From Minisyncoccus sp041663305 (lineage in GTDB: Bacteria; Patescibacteriota; Minisyncoccia; Minisyncoccales; Minisyncoccaceae), in NCBI GenBank assembly GCA_041663305.1, contig JBAYMT010000019.1, positions 1-6,930 of the forward strand: a stretch of DNA of 6,930 nucleotides, read 5' to 3'. A program made the position numbers and the translations under genes. Each line of letters starts with the position of its first letter. Positions within the stretch are counted from its first letter, which is position 1. The notes below the pieces were generated by a model, which made no database searches, had not been told where the DNA came from, and was given only the letters and a program-made list of their open reading frames with translations. Shown piece after piece: positions 1-5,887 of the stretch.

Positions 1-34
1 CTCGTTTTTGCTGTGTCAGGCAACGAGATAGCCT

Positions 35-107
35 CCATACCCTTCTGTTAACGGGTATGGTAATAAGTACAAACTTCATACTCATTACTATACCCGCTAA
101 CTGCGGG
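35..107. repeat. Chain of mutually exclusive inverted repeats
   Basis: CCATACCC (35-42) is complementary to GGGTATGG (53-60), with a 10-base loop. The same right arm, extended to 53-69, is also complementary to 79-95 (15 of 17 positions). The end of that arm, CCCGC (93-97), can instead pair with GCGGG (103-107). Segments therefore have two possible partners, as in RNA switches or attenuators. No U-tract marks either state as a terminator, so a function is only inferred. Confidence 0.5.
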
Positions 108-134
108 AATTTATCAAAGAACTGGCAATAGATT

Positions 135-175
135 AGATTGCTTCGTTGTCCGCCTTTCGGACGCCTCGCAATGAC
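135..175. repeat. Interspersed palindromic repeat, copy 1 (GTCATTGCGAG...GAAGCAATCT type)
   Basis: The ends AGATTGCTTCGTT and CTCGCAATGAC are those of a short palindromic repeat seen between genes in many unrelated bacteria (general knowledge). Outer arms ATTGC/GCAAT enclose an internal hairpin, GTCCG-CCTTT-CGGAC. A second copy lies at 285-321 in the same orientation. The ends are conserved while the internal hairpin differs, which is usual for this repeat class. Function unknown. Confidence 0.7.
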
Positions 176-183
176 ATACATTT

Positions 184-257
184 TTGGCAACCTTGCTTAA
201 TTATCCTTGCCCGAATGCTCTTTTATAAGCTCAAGGATAATTCAGCAGGATTGCCAA
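184..257. repeat. Large inverted repeat, 26-base arms, 22-base loop
   Basis: Arms at 184-209 and 232-257 are complementary at 23 of 26 positions and end in TTGGCAA / TTGCCAA. It sits between the two GCAATGAC-type palindromes. It could be a MITE-like insertion, a stable RNA hairpin in the leftward transcript, or a processing stem. No transposase or clear target duplication is visible. Confidence 0.6.
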
Positions 258-284
258 CGTATTTATATAATAAATAACAATCCT

Positions 285-321
285 AGATTGCTTCGTTCGC
301 CAAAGGCGGACTCGCAATGAC
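285..321. repeat. Interspersed palindromic repeat, copy 2
   Basis: It has the same ends as the copy at 135-175 (AGATTGCTTCGTT...CTCGCAATGAC) with a different internal stem, CGCC-AAA-GGCG. The two copies flank the large inverted repeat at 184-257. Confidence 0.7.
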
Positions 322-434
322 AATAAAATTTAAAAATGTGTGAATATTTGTCAAAGATAAGGGTTTTAAAAAGGATTAAGACTGCAATATTCTCACTTCT
401 CTGTCTTATTTCCCCCGCTCACCTTGGCAACCAC

Positions 435-463
435 ACTATAGCATAATACTAATTATTTGTCAA
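435..463 (-). promoter_or_regulatory. Leftward promoter P2 (TTGACA-17-TATAGT)
   Basis: On the minus strand, a perfect -35 TTGACA (458-463) is followed after 17 bases by TATAGT (435-440). The expected start is near 428. The transcript would begin around TTGCCAAGGTGAGC (417-430), a 14-base string that recurs with one change before the small gene at 3248-3463. No gene follows within the window. Confidence 0.75.
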
Positions 464-477
464 GGGTTATTCCCTTG
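461..477. promoter_or_regulatory. Perfect palindrome over the P2 -35 box
   Basis: CAAGGG-TTATT-CCCTTG is a perfect inverted repeat (6-base arms, 5-base spacer) overlapping the upstream edge of the P2 -35 hexamer. The position suits a repressor or activator site. It could also form a hairpin in the transcript from P1. Confidence 0.45.
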
Positions 478-530
478 AAACTAGTATTTACTATTTTTGG
501 AAAGTCTTTACTGAACTTTCTTATGCTTAT

Positions 531-559
531 TTTATAGCATAATGCCTCTATTTTGTCAA
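531..559 (-). promoter_or_regulatory. Leftward promoter P1 (TTGACA-17-TATAAA)
   Basis: The minus strand has TTGACA (554-559), a 17-base spacer and TATAAA (531-536). The spacer end and -10 share ATTATGCTATA with P2, about 96 bases further on, so the two look like duplicated tandem promoters. P1 lies just after the terminator of the 617-2833 gene and so starts a separate unit. A small inverted repeat (GAAAGT...ACTTTC, 500-520) lies in its early transcript. Confidence 0.75.
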
Positions 560-574
560 TGGTTTTAGCCACAC

Positions 575-599
575 AAAAAGCATAGGATTCTATGCTTTT
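575..599 (-). terminator. Intrinsic terminator after the cold-shock-domain gene
   Basis: On the minus strand GCATAG-AATC-CTATGC is followed by TTTTT, and the flanking A and T runs extend the stem to 10 pairs. It begins 17 bases after the stop codon at 617-619. The T run on both sides means it could act in both directions. Confidence 0.75.
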
Positions 600-616
600 C
601 ATATGTATTTATTTGC

Positions 617-2833
617 TTATTTTTTCTTTTTTACTTTTACGTCAAACCTTTGACTTAGCTGTGCCATAATATCGCCTCCGTCTTCTTCTATATCTTCTTC
701 CCTGCTATTATCATCTTTTTCTTTGCCTTCCTCACCCTCTGCCTTGTTTCTTTCTGGAAGATATCTAAAATAATCCGTTAGTCCGAAATATTCGGCTATG
801 TAGCTGCAAACCTGATTAGGGTCTGCATCAACAAAGAAATCTCTATTACCTGATATTTCTATAAAATGGTTCCTCCTTCTGTCTCTGCCGCATTCAAATA
901 ATATGTGTTCATCAATTTTAGAAGGGTCTAGTTTTTCAACATTTTCCATAAATCGGCGCGCTCTATTTTCATCGTTTCTAAAATTTTCTAGGAGTAAGTC
1001 TGGTATTCCAGTTTCGTTTTTCTTTTCCTGAATGATTCTACTTTCTGTATTTCCGTCTGGTTCTTCTGACACAGGAGTATCTTCTACTTTTTTTGTTTCC
1101 ATTGAACTCTTTTGCCAAAACTCAATTTCTTCAAGTACTTTTTTAATAAGTTTTTCTGCTATTTCTATATTTCCATTTCTTTTAATTTCTGATATGGCAC
1201 TTTCTATTCTAAAAGTATATTCTTTCTTTACATATCTAAGGTTGCAATTTTTTACTGTTTCAAGGAGATTTTCTAATTCTTCTAATAGTTTTTCCTTTGT
1301 TTTTATGTAGTTATCGTATCTCTCTCTCAATTTTTTTGCGGTTTCCTCATCTTCTTTTTCCCATTTTTCTTTTGTTTCTTCGGTAATTTTTTCTAATTGC
1401 TTTTGGTATTCTCTTTCCCATTCTTCTCGATCTCTATCCAAAATACGATCATTTCCAAAATATTTCGGATTAAGCCTAAGAGAAATATTATATAATTGAA
1501 CTTGCAGATTTTTTTCCTCTCTTTCAAGCAAGTCGGCTCTCACTTCCTCTGCTGTTTTTCTAACATCCCAACCAACAGTAAATTCCTTTAAAACTCCTAT
1601 TGAATCAATGATTTCATTCTTTTTTAATATTCCTACTTTAAGATAGTATCTGCGTTCTTCTGTTTCATATTGCCCTCCAGGAAGATACCCATCGGAACTT
1701 GGGCTATATTCTACGGTTCTTCGCTCTCTCCTGCTAACTAATTCTATTTCTCCGGGAGCTTTTAGCATATTGATATCACTCCTGATTTTTTTGATACCTC
1801 TGTCTTCGCAACTTGCTTCAAAATCCCTTTTGGCGATTTCTTCAGGGGGTAACAGCTTGTCTTTTAAACTTTCAATTACTTTTTCTTGAAGTTCAGTGGG
1901 AATATTTTTGAATTCTTGAGCTTTTTTAGGAAATCCTGAATTGCACCTTTCAACAACACTTATATTTTCATAAATTTCTGGAAAATCGTCTAATCTTCTT
2001 TCGATACATATTTCATCATCTTTTTCTTTAACGTCTTCCGAAAAAGATACTTTAAAATATCCCGATTTAATTGCTTCTGATGCATAAATATTTTTATTGC
2101 CAAACGGTTCGGGGTATCTTAAAACTAATTTTCTTTCTTCTTGAACAGGTTCTATATCAAGGGGTTCTCCAAAGGTTTCTATAAACTCGCTTGAAAAGGG
2201 TTTATACCATTTGTTCATATCTTTTTCGGCTTCCTCATATGCTTGGTTTATTCTGCTTTTTTCTGCTGAAGTAGGTTCTAGTTCATATCCTGAACCACTT
2301 GCTTTTTCACATTTATATTCTGGGATTCCTAATGAAGATTTTCTGGTTTCAATCAATACCCACTCTTCCGGGCTTATGCATTCATCGCATAATACTCCGC
2401 TAGCTGAGGTGCCCTTTGGAGTTCTTTCGATTTTTGATATATATACTTCTTCTCCTTCTAGTATTCCATCTTCCTGCAAGTGGCGGCATGTACTGTTTAT
2501 ATGACAAAAAACGCCCCTTTTTTCACCTGGAACCTCAATGAATCCATACCCTTTACCATCAAACCATTTTTGAACTATGCCTGTTATTATTTTTTTTTCT
2601 TTACTTTCTTGTTGATTCTTTTTAATCTTCATTATCTCTTCATACGCTTGCCTTGCCTGTTTTTTGTATTGTTCAATCTTCTGTGGGCTATATTTTTCGT
2701 ATATGGTTGGTTCCTTTTCCTTCTCCTGTTCCTGTTTAGTGGGATCGGTTTCTTTGGGAGTGTCTTCTCTATCTTCTACTCCCTCAGGCATCTCTTCTTC
2801 TATATCTTCTGATTCTTTATTGTAGTAAAGCAT
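617..2833 (-). CDS. Large orphan protein with an embedded cold-shock domain
   Basis: A 738-residue, highly charged protein. Residues about 81-147 are a cold-shock (OB-fold) domain: it opens with ITGIVQKWF, has an RNP1-like KGYGFIEV (94-101) and an RNP2-like VFCHI (108-112), and ends in PKGTSASGV. Such domains bind single-stranded RNA or DNA. The N-terminal 80 residues are acidic, then basic and helical. Residues 465-575 are rich in E, K and R and probably coiled coil. A small globular segment may lie at 640-695. An acidic stretch and a basic tail (VKVKKKK) close the chain. There is no signal peptide or membrane segment, so it is probably cytoplasmic. The first ATG is chosen because a good promoter lies 32 bases upstream. 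There is no Shine-Dalgarno. Ordinary cold-shock proteins are about 70 residues; I recognise nothing outside the domain. An RNA-binding or RNA-remodelling role is inferred. Confidence 0.85.
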   Translation of the reverse strand: MLYYNKESEDIEEEMPEGVEDREDTPKETDPTKQEQEKEKEPTIYEKYSPQKIEQYKKQARQAYEEIMKIKKNQQESKEKKIITGIVQKWFDGKGYGFIEVPGEKRGVFCHINSTCRHLQEDGILEGEEVYISKIERTPKGTSASGVLCDECISPEEWVLIETRKSSLGIPEYKCEKASGSGYELEPTSAEKSRINQAYEEAEKDMNKWYKPFSSEFIETFGEPLDIEPVQEERKLVLRYPEPFGNKNIYASEAIKSGYFKVSFSEDVKEKDDEICIERRLDDFPEIYENISVVERCNSGFPKKAQEFKNIPTELQEKVIESLKDKLLPPEEIAKRDFEASCEDRGIKKIRSDINMLKAPGEIELVSRRERRTVEYSPSSDGYLPGGQYETEERRYYLKVGILKKNEIIDSIGVLKEFTVGWDVRKTAEEVRADLLEREEKNLQVQLYNISLRLNPKYFGNDRILDRDREEWEREYQKQLEKITEETKEKWEKEDEETAKKLRERYDNYIKTKEKLLEELENLLETVKNCNLRYVKKEYTFRIESAISEIKRNGNIEIAEKLIKKVLEEIEFWQKSSMETKKVEDTPVSEEPDGNTESRIIQEKKNETGIPDLLLENFRNDENRARRFMENVEKLDPSKIDEHILFECGRDRRRNHFIEISGNRDFFVDADPNQVCSYIAEYFGLTDYFRYLPERNKAEGEEGKEKDDNSREEDIEEDGGDIMAQLSQRFDVKVKKKK

Positions 2834-2864
2834 ATTTTAGTTTGATTAATTTATGTTTATTTCA

Positions 2865-2892
2865 ATTATAAGCTATTTTTAAAATATGTTAA
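2865..2892 (-). promoter_or_regulatory. Promoter of the cold-shock-domain gene (TTAACA-16-TATAAT)
   Basis: The minus strand has TTAACA (2887-2892), a 16-base spacer and a perfect TATAAT (2865-2870). The expected start near 2858 leaves a leader of about 25 A/T-rich bases with no Shine-Dalgarno before the ATG at 2833. Confidence 0.7.
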
Positions 2893-2924
2893 ATATTTTG
2901 CAAAAAATAAACATAATTTGAAGC

Positions 2925-2948
2925 AAAAAAAGAAGAGCTTTCGCTCTT
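2925..2948 (-). terminator. Terminator overlapping the stop codon of the 78-residue gene
   Basis: The minus strand reads AAGAGC-GAAA-GCTCTT-C followed by seven T. The TAA stop (2947-2949) overlaps the first arm, so the hairpin begins inside the gene. The stem is identical to that of the terminator at 3235-3258. Confidence 0.85.
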
Positions 2949-3183
2949 ATACATAAATACGCTGGGCGTTTACATACTCGTACCCCTTGCCACTAAGCTC
3001 TCTGGCTCTTCTTTCTACCTCCAATGAACTAATAATTATCACTTTTGGAGGTCTTCCCCTCTCTTTAAAAATAATCACATGGATTTCTCCGATTCCGGTG
3101 TTTACTGGTAAATCGATTTGATATCCTGATACTCCTGACAAAAAGGCGCAAATTTTTCCATACTTGTTAATAATAAACCGCAT
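2947..3183 (-). CDS. Small orphan protein (78 residues)
   Basis: Not recognised. From the ATG at 3183 the protein starts MRFIINKYGK, has a beta-rich middle (HVIIFKERGRPPKVIIISS), then a charged helix (LEVERRARELSGKG) and ends in RIYV. A GTG three codons upstream (3192) would give 81 residues. The ATG is preferred because the promoter's expected start (about 3193) leaves only about 10 bases of leader; with the GTG the message would be leaderless. There is no Shine-Dalgarno. The start resembles that of the next small gene upstream (RFIIKEG), so the two may be distant relatives or share only an N-terminal strand. It has its own promoter and terminator, so it is a single-gene unit. Function unknown. 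Confidence 0.65.
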   Translation of the reverse strand: MRFIINKYGKICAFLSGVSGYQIDLPVNTGIGEIHVIIFKERGRPPKVIIISSLEVERRARELSGKGYEYVNAQRIYV

Positions 3184-3199
3184 AGGTTTCACAATCTTG

Positions 3200-3227
3200 A
3201 TATTAATATATTGGCTGTATTTGTCAA
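3200..3227 (-). promoter_or_regulatory. Promoter of the 78-residue gene (TTGACA-16-TAATAT)
   Basis: A perfect minus-strand TTGACA (3222-3227) is followed after 16 bases by TAATAT (3200-3205). The start would fall within about 10 bases of the coding start, giving a leaderless or nearly leaderless mRNA. Confidence 0.6.
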
Positions 3228-3234
3228 TGTTTAT

Positions 3235-3258
3235 AAAAAAACAAGAGCTATTGCTCTT
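3235..3258 (-). terminator. Terminator overlapping the stop codon of the 71-residue gene
   Basis: The minus strand reads AAGAGC-AATA-GCTCTT-G followed by seven T. The TAG stop (3248-3250) runs from the loop into the second arm, so the last codons form the first arm. Same stem sequence as the terminator at 2925-2948. Confidence 0.85.
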
Positions 3259-3463
3259 CTTTGATTGAACAGAGGATTAATATACCTTCTTTAACAGGCA
3301 ATTCCGGTGGGACAAAGGGGCAGCTTTCAACTTTTATTGTTCCATCATTTATCGATGTAATAATAAAGCTGGCATCTCCTTGAATTTCTACAATTTCCCC
3401 CTCTACGCCTTCCGCATAAGGAAGAACGGTTCCCTCTTTAATAATAAATCTTTTAAATGCCAT
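3248..3463 (-). CDS. Small orphan protein (71 residues)
   Basis: Not recognised. From the ATG at 3463 the protein is MAFKRFIIKEG..., a mostly beta-strand sequence with a proline-rich turn (CPFVPPELPVKEG) and an acidic end. The frame stays open up to an ATG at 3526, but that start lies inside the terminator of the preceding gene (3525-3547), and its extra residues (SKILTNNCNIAKVSTKN) look like translated spacer. The internal ATG also gives an N-terminus resembling the neighbouring 78-residue protein. No Shine-Dalgarno is correctly placed: the nearest purine run, AAGG, is 15-18 bases upstream. Function unknown. Confidence 0.6.
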   Translation of the reverse strand: MAFKRFIIKEGTVLPYAEGVEGEIVEIQGDASFIITSINDGTIKVESCPFVPPELPVKEGILILCSIKEEQ

Positions 3464-3472
3464 ATTCTTCGT

Positions 3473-3505
3473 GCTTACCTTGGCAATATTGCAGTTATTT
3501 GTCAA
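3473..3505 (-). promoter_or_regulatory. Upstream region of the 71-residue gene: TTGACA plus shared 14-base motif
   Basis: The minus strand has TTGACAAATAA (TTGACA at 3500-3505), as in P2, but no good -10 at 16-18 bases. Just before the gene is TTGCCAAGGTAAGC (3473-3486), which matches the P2 start region at 417-430 in 13 of 14 bases. It could be a protein-binding site or an RNA leader element shared by the two units. Promoter assignment is weak. Confidence 0.35.
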
Positions 3506-3524
3506 TATTTTGCTGTTTTCAAAC

Positions 3525-3547
3525 AAAAAACCACCCTTACTGGGTGG
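3525..3547 (-). terminator. Terminator after the MscS-related gene
   Basis: The minus strand reads CCACCC-AGTAA-GGGTGG followed by TTTTTTG, starting 16 bases past the TAA stop at 3564-3566. A classic strong intrinsic terminator. Confidence 0.9.
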
Positions 3548-3563
3548 CTCTTTGCGGTATAGA

Positions 3564-4253
3564 TTACTTTTTGCCTAACTTGTTTCTTAATTCTCTAACA
3601 ATATCTCCGGCAACCTCTTTTCCTCCTAGACCAAAGGAAATGCCTAATGCCAAAGTTATTGTTGCAATCAAGCCTATTACTAATGTATTTACAATACTAA
3701 CCGCAATTCCAAGCTGGATAAACACAGCAAACATTGCAAAGGTAAAGATTGACCATTTTACAAGCGAACCTAAGAAATTTACAGAAGAAACTCCCATTTT
3801 TCCTACACTAGCTTTGACCAATTTTTCCAAGATATCAGCAACAACTATTGCTACCACCATTATGCCGATAGCGATTATCAAATTAGGAACCCATAATATA
3901 ATTGAGTTTAATAGTTCGGTAAAGGCTGTCCAACCGATAATTTCGGTTGAAATTGTCAAGAACATTACTACGAATATCCATTTAAAAATGACTCCTATAA
4001 AATCAGATGGCCTAATATCCATTTCGGCCTGAGCAAAAGCTTTTTCCCAGCTGGTCTTTCTAAAAATACTGTCAAATTTGAATACCCTGAATGCGCCTGC
4101 GATTATTGCCCCTAACCAAGAAGATAAGAACCAACCTATGATAAAAATAATGATTGCAGCTAAAAGATCTGGGATAAAATTAACTCCATTTTCAAATAAT
4201 CTTTGAAAAGCTGCAATAATTGCCGAAGCCCAAGTTTGAGGATCGAAATTCAT
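3564..4253 (-). CDS. Small MscS-related membrane protein (conserved TM-helix type)
   Basis: 229 residues with about five membrane segments (roughly 27-52, 86-108, 122-146, 160-182, 188-210). The last segment and its end, ALGISFGLGGKEVAGDIV (202-219), resemble the pore-lining helix of MscS mechanosensitive channels. Two segments, IPDLLAAIIIFIIGWFLSS (27-45) and VPNLIIAIGIMVVAIVVAD (122-140), look like copies of the 'conserved TM helix' repeat of CmpX-like proteins. The chain stops soon after the pore helix, so it lacks the cytoplasmic beta domain and cage of MscS. It may gate under membrane tension in a reduced form, or serve another membrane role. The ATG at 4253 is preceded by an A/T-rich leader without Shine-Dalgarno. 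Own promoter at 4363 and own terminator. Confidence 0.7.
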   Translation of the reverse strand: MNFDPQTWASAIIAAFQRLFENGVNFIPDLLAAIIIFIIGWFLSSWLGAIIAGAFRVFKFDSIFRKTSWEKAFAQAEMDIRPSDFIGVIFKWIFVVMFLTISTEIIGWTAFTELLNSIILWVPNLIIAIGIMVVAIVVADILEKLVKASVGKMGVSSVNFLGSLVKWSIFTFAMFAVFIQLGIAVSIVNTLVIGLIATITLALGISFGLGGKEVAGDIVRELRNKLGKK

Positions 4254-4362
4254 ATAACTTACTATCTGTCTTGCCTATATTTTTTTCGTAAAGAATTTGA
4301 ATATAAGATCAGATCGATAGTCTTATTTTTTTATTTTTAATTATTGGATTTCTCCTGCATTT

Positions 4363-4371
4363 ATTATACCA
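4363..4371 (-). promoter_or_regulatory. Extended -10 promoter of the MscS-related gene
   Basis: The minus strand reads TGGTATAAT, a perfect -10 (4363-4368) with the TG extension; no good -35 is visible. A TGCATT/AATGCA inverted repeat flanks the -10 and could be an operator. The expected start near 4356 gives a leader of about 100 bases. Confidence 0.65.
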
Positions 4372-4404
4372 CGAATGCAAGCATAAACTAATCAATTATC
4401 AACA

Positions 4405-5346
4405 CTAGGAGTTAATTTTGTTTTCTTTCAGTTTTTTTATCTCCCATACCGACATTGTGAAAAATATTGATAACACTATGATTGAGCATAATGGAATGAA
4501 CCAAAATGGATATTCATGGCCAAAACTTTCCAGCACCATAACTGCGCCAAGCAAGCCAACCGCATACATTGCGCCGTTTTTAAGATATGCGTATTTGCTG
4601 ATTTTATCGATTCCTTTAATTGTTAAGTCTCTGATAATAAAAGCACCCAATCCATTACCAAGAATGATTAATGGGATCGACATTGTAAAAGCAAAGGCGC
4701 CAATGACTCCATCTATCGAAAACGATGCGTCAATCGCTTCCAAATAAAGTATTTTGCTCCAAGCGCTCATACTACTATGCCCAGATATAAGTTCTTTTTC
4801 TTTTTCTTCAGCATTTTTTTTGAAGCCATCGGTTATGAAGAAAGCGCTGATACCAACAGTTCCCGCCAATGCCAAGACGGGATTTACCTTTATGGAAAAA
4901 TAAACAATTAATACTGTAAATATTGAGGCAATCGCATAAAACCAAACTCCCTGCTTATGGATGAATTTTTCAATCCAAAAAGCGTATTTCTTTTCTTCCA
5001 AAAACAGCCATGACGCAAAAATCAAGAATAGATAAGCGCCTCCACCCAAAAGCAATAACGGTTTTGACATTTCTAGCGATTTAGTAACTGCGTCATTGTT
5101 TGAAAAAGCAGCTCCAATAACTTGAAACAAAGAAAGAGAAGGATCTGTCATCCATACGATAACAAACGGCAAAAGTCCTCTTACTACAAAAACGGCAAAT
5201 ATGATTCCCCAGAATAAGAATATTTTCCTAAATTTATCGGGGAGAGTTTTTAAAACATGGGCATTGATTATCGCGTTATCAATACTGCTTACTATTTCAA
5301 AAATGCATAAACCGACAACAACAACTATTATTTCAAGAATATCCAT
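4405..5346 (-). CDS. TerC/DUF475-family integral membrane protein
   Basis: 313 residues, strongly hydrophobic with 7-9 membrane segments. The family signature is present twice: FEIVSSIDNAIINAHVLK (16-33) with E17, D23 and N24, and LEAIDASFSIDGVIGAFA (202-219) with E203, D206 and D212. The acidic residues sit within membrane helices. The segment NGLGAFIIRDLTIKGIDK (231-248) followed by a YAYLKNGAMYA stretch fits DUF475 better than classical TerC. Relatives act in metal ion (for example manganese) export or tellurite resistance; a metal exporter is the best inference, with the substrate unknown. A soluble linker (174-197) separates the two halves. It lies 38 bases after the pilin gene on the same strand, with no terminator or clear promoter between, so the two may be cotranscribed. 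No Shine-Dalgarno precedes the ATG (AAGTTAAAATAAT). Confidence 0.8.
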   Translation of the reverse strand: MDILEIIVVVVGLCIFEIVSSIDNAIINAHVLKTLPDKFRKIFLFWGIIFAVFVVRGLLPFVIVWMTDPSLSLFQVIGAAFSNNDAVTKSLEMSKPLLLLGGGAYLFLIFASWLFLEEKKYAFWIEKFIHKQGVWFYAIASIFTVLIVYFSIKVNPVLALAGTVGISAFFITDGFKKNAEEKEKELISGHSSMSAWSKILYLEAIDASFSIDGVIGAFAFTMSIPLIILGNGLGAFIIRDLTIKGIDKISKYAYLKNGAMYAVGLLGAVMVLESFGHEYPFWFIPLCSIIVLSIFFTMSVWEIKKLKENKINS

Positions 5347-5384
5347 ATTATTTTAACTTAGTAATAACTTTTAACTTTTGTATT

Positions 5385-5774
5385 TTAGTTTAATGAATTG
5401 TAAACATATTCTGAACTATCCTCCATCCAACATTTTAGGATAAAAGTTTTTCCGTTTGATTGGTATTTATAATAGCTTTCGTCTCCTCTTGGATCTTTTG
5501 GAATCTCGTCTAATCTTTGACTACGAAGAGCTTCATCTAGATTATAGCAATCCTTCCCTATATTGCATTCCGTCACTTCAACTGGAAAAGCTCCTTTAGA
5601 TATCCTTATGGCTAATATTATTTTCATGATTTGGGCAATATTTGACTTTCTTTCAGCATCATTTGCAGCAGCTACAACATTTAAGGTTGCGATCATTATG
5701 ATTGCCATCAAAGAAAACATTATCACCATAACCATAATGATTTCCAACGAGGATATGCCTTTACTAGAGTTCAT
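5385..5774 (-). CDS. Type IV pilin / type II pseudopilin-like protein
   Basis: 129 residues. A short leader ends in KG, followed by ISSLEIIMVMVIMFSLMAII: the prepilin peptidase site is G6|I7, with the conserved glutamate at mature position 5 (E11) in a hydrophobic helix of about 25 residues. A helix (NDAERKSNIAQIMKIILAIR) and a small C-terminal domain follow, including FPVE and IPKDPRGDESYYKYQ, typical of GspG-like minor (pseudo)pilins. Cysteines are at 70, 76 and 115. The protein would be processed by a PilD-type peptidase and assembled into a pilus for surface attachment or DNA uptake; no partner pilus genes are in this window. The start codon has no Shine-Dalgarno (leader ATAAAAAACAATC). 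It is the first gene after the rRNA/tRNA locus. Confidence 0.85.
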   Translation of the reverse strand: MNSSKGISSLEIIMVMVIMFSLMAIIMIATLNVVAAANDAERKSNIAQIMKIILAIRISKGAFPVEVTECNIGKDCYNLDEALRSQRLDEIPKDPRGDESYYKYQSNGKTFILKCWMEDSSEYVYNSLN

Positions 5775-5786
5775 GATTGTTTTTTA

Positions 5787-5809
5787 TTGATATACAATGA
5801 TGATATCAA
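5787..5809. promoter_or_regulatory. Inverted repeat upstream of the pilin gene
   Basis: TTGATAT (5787-5793) and ATATCAA (5803-5809) form a perfect 7-base inverted repeat 13 bases before the pilin start. On the minus strand a -10-like TGTATAT lies inside it, with no good -35. It may be an operator over a weak promoter or a hairpin in the leader. Confidence 0.35.
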
Positions 5810-5870
5810 AAAAAAGTAAAAATATAAAGTGAGACATTAATTGGTTTTCGGCCTTAAGCTTCTAGTTTTA

Positions 5871-5887
5871 GGACCCAAGGAGATTCG
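5871..5887 (-). repeat. Copy of tRNA-Ala 3' end, distal copy
   Basis: The 17 bases CGAATCTCCTTGGGTCC (minus strand) are identical to the T-loop/acceptor end of tRNA-Ala at 6134-6150. Identity stops at the discriminator base. With the copy at 5992-6008 the match extends to 20 bases (TTA beyond the tRNA end), so these two copies are closer to each other than to the gene. Confidence 0.9.

Larger units (their letters stand above)
1..574. other. Gene-free, structured region with leftward promoters
   Basis: No convincing coding frame exists on either strand. Two good minus-strand promoters lie at its right side (531-559 and 435-463). To their left are several inverted repeats and two copies of an interspersed palindrome, listed separately. 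A long, structured, untranslated leader under strong twin promoters is typical of stable RNA operons. The minus strand also contains a boxA-like string (AGTTCTTTGATAAATT, at 108-123). I infer that an RNA gene, possibly the missing 23S, may start left of base 1. A protein gene with a long leader is the alternative. Confidence 0.5.

Noticed and set aside
1032..2812. Several plus-strand frames opposite the large gene, rich in F, L and S.
   Set aside because: They are antisense shadows of the lysine/glutamate-rich coding sequence and lack promoters and initiation context.
3473..3505. A full promoter for the 71-residue gene based on TTGACA at 3500-3505.
   Set aside because: At 16-18 bases downstream only CAAGGT-like sequence is found, not a -10; kept only as a weak regulatory region.
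3464..3526. Longer 92-residue version of the small gene starting at 3526.
   Set aside because: That start lies in the U-tract of the preceding gene's terminator, and the extra residues look like translated spacer.
3457..4747. Plus-strand frames opposite the MscS-like and TerC-like genes.
   Set aside because: The minus-strand proteins have family motifs and terminators; the plus frames do not.
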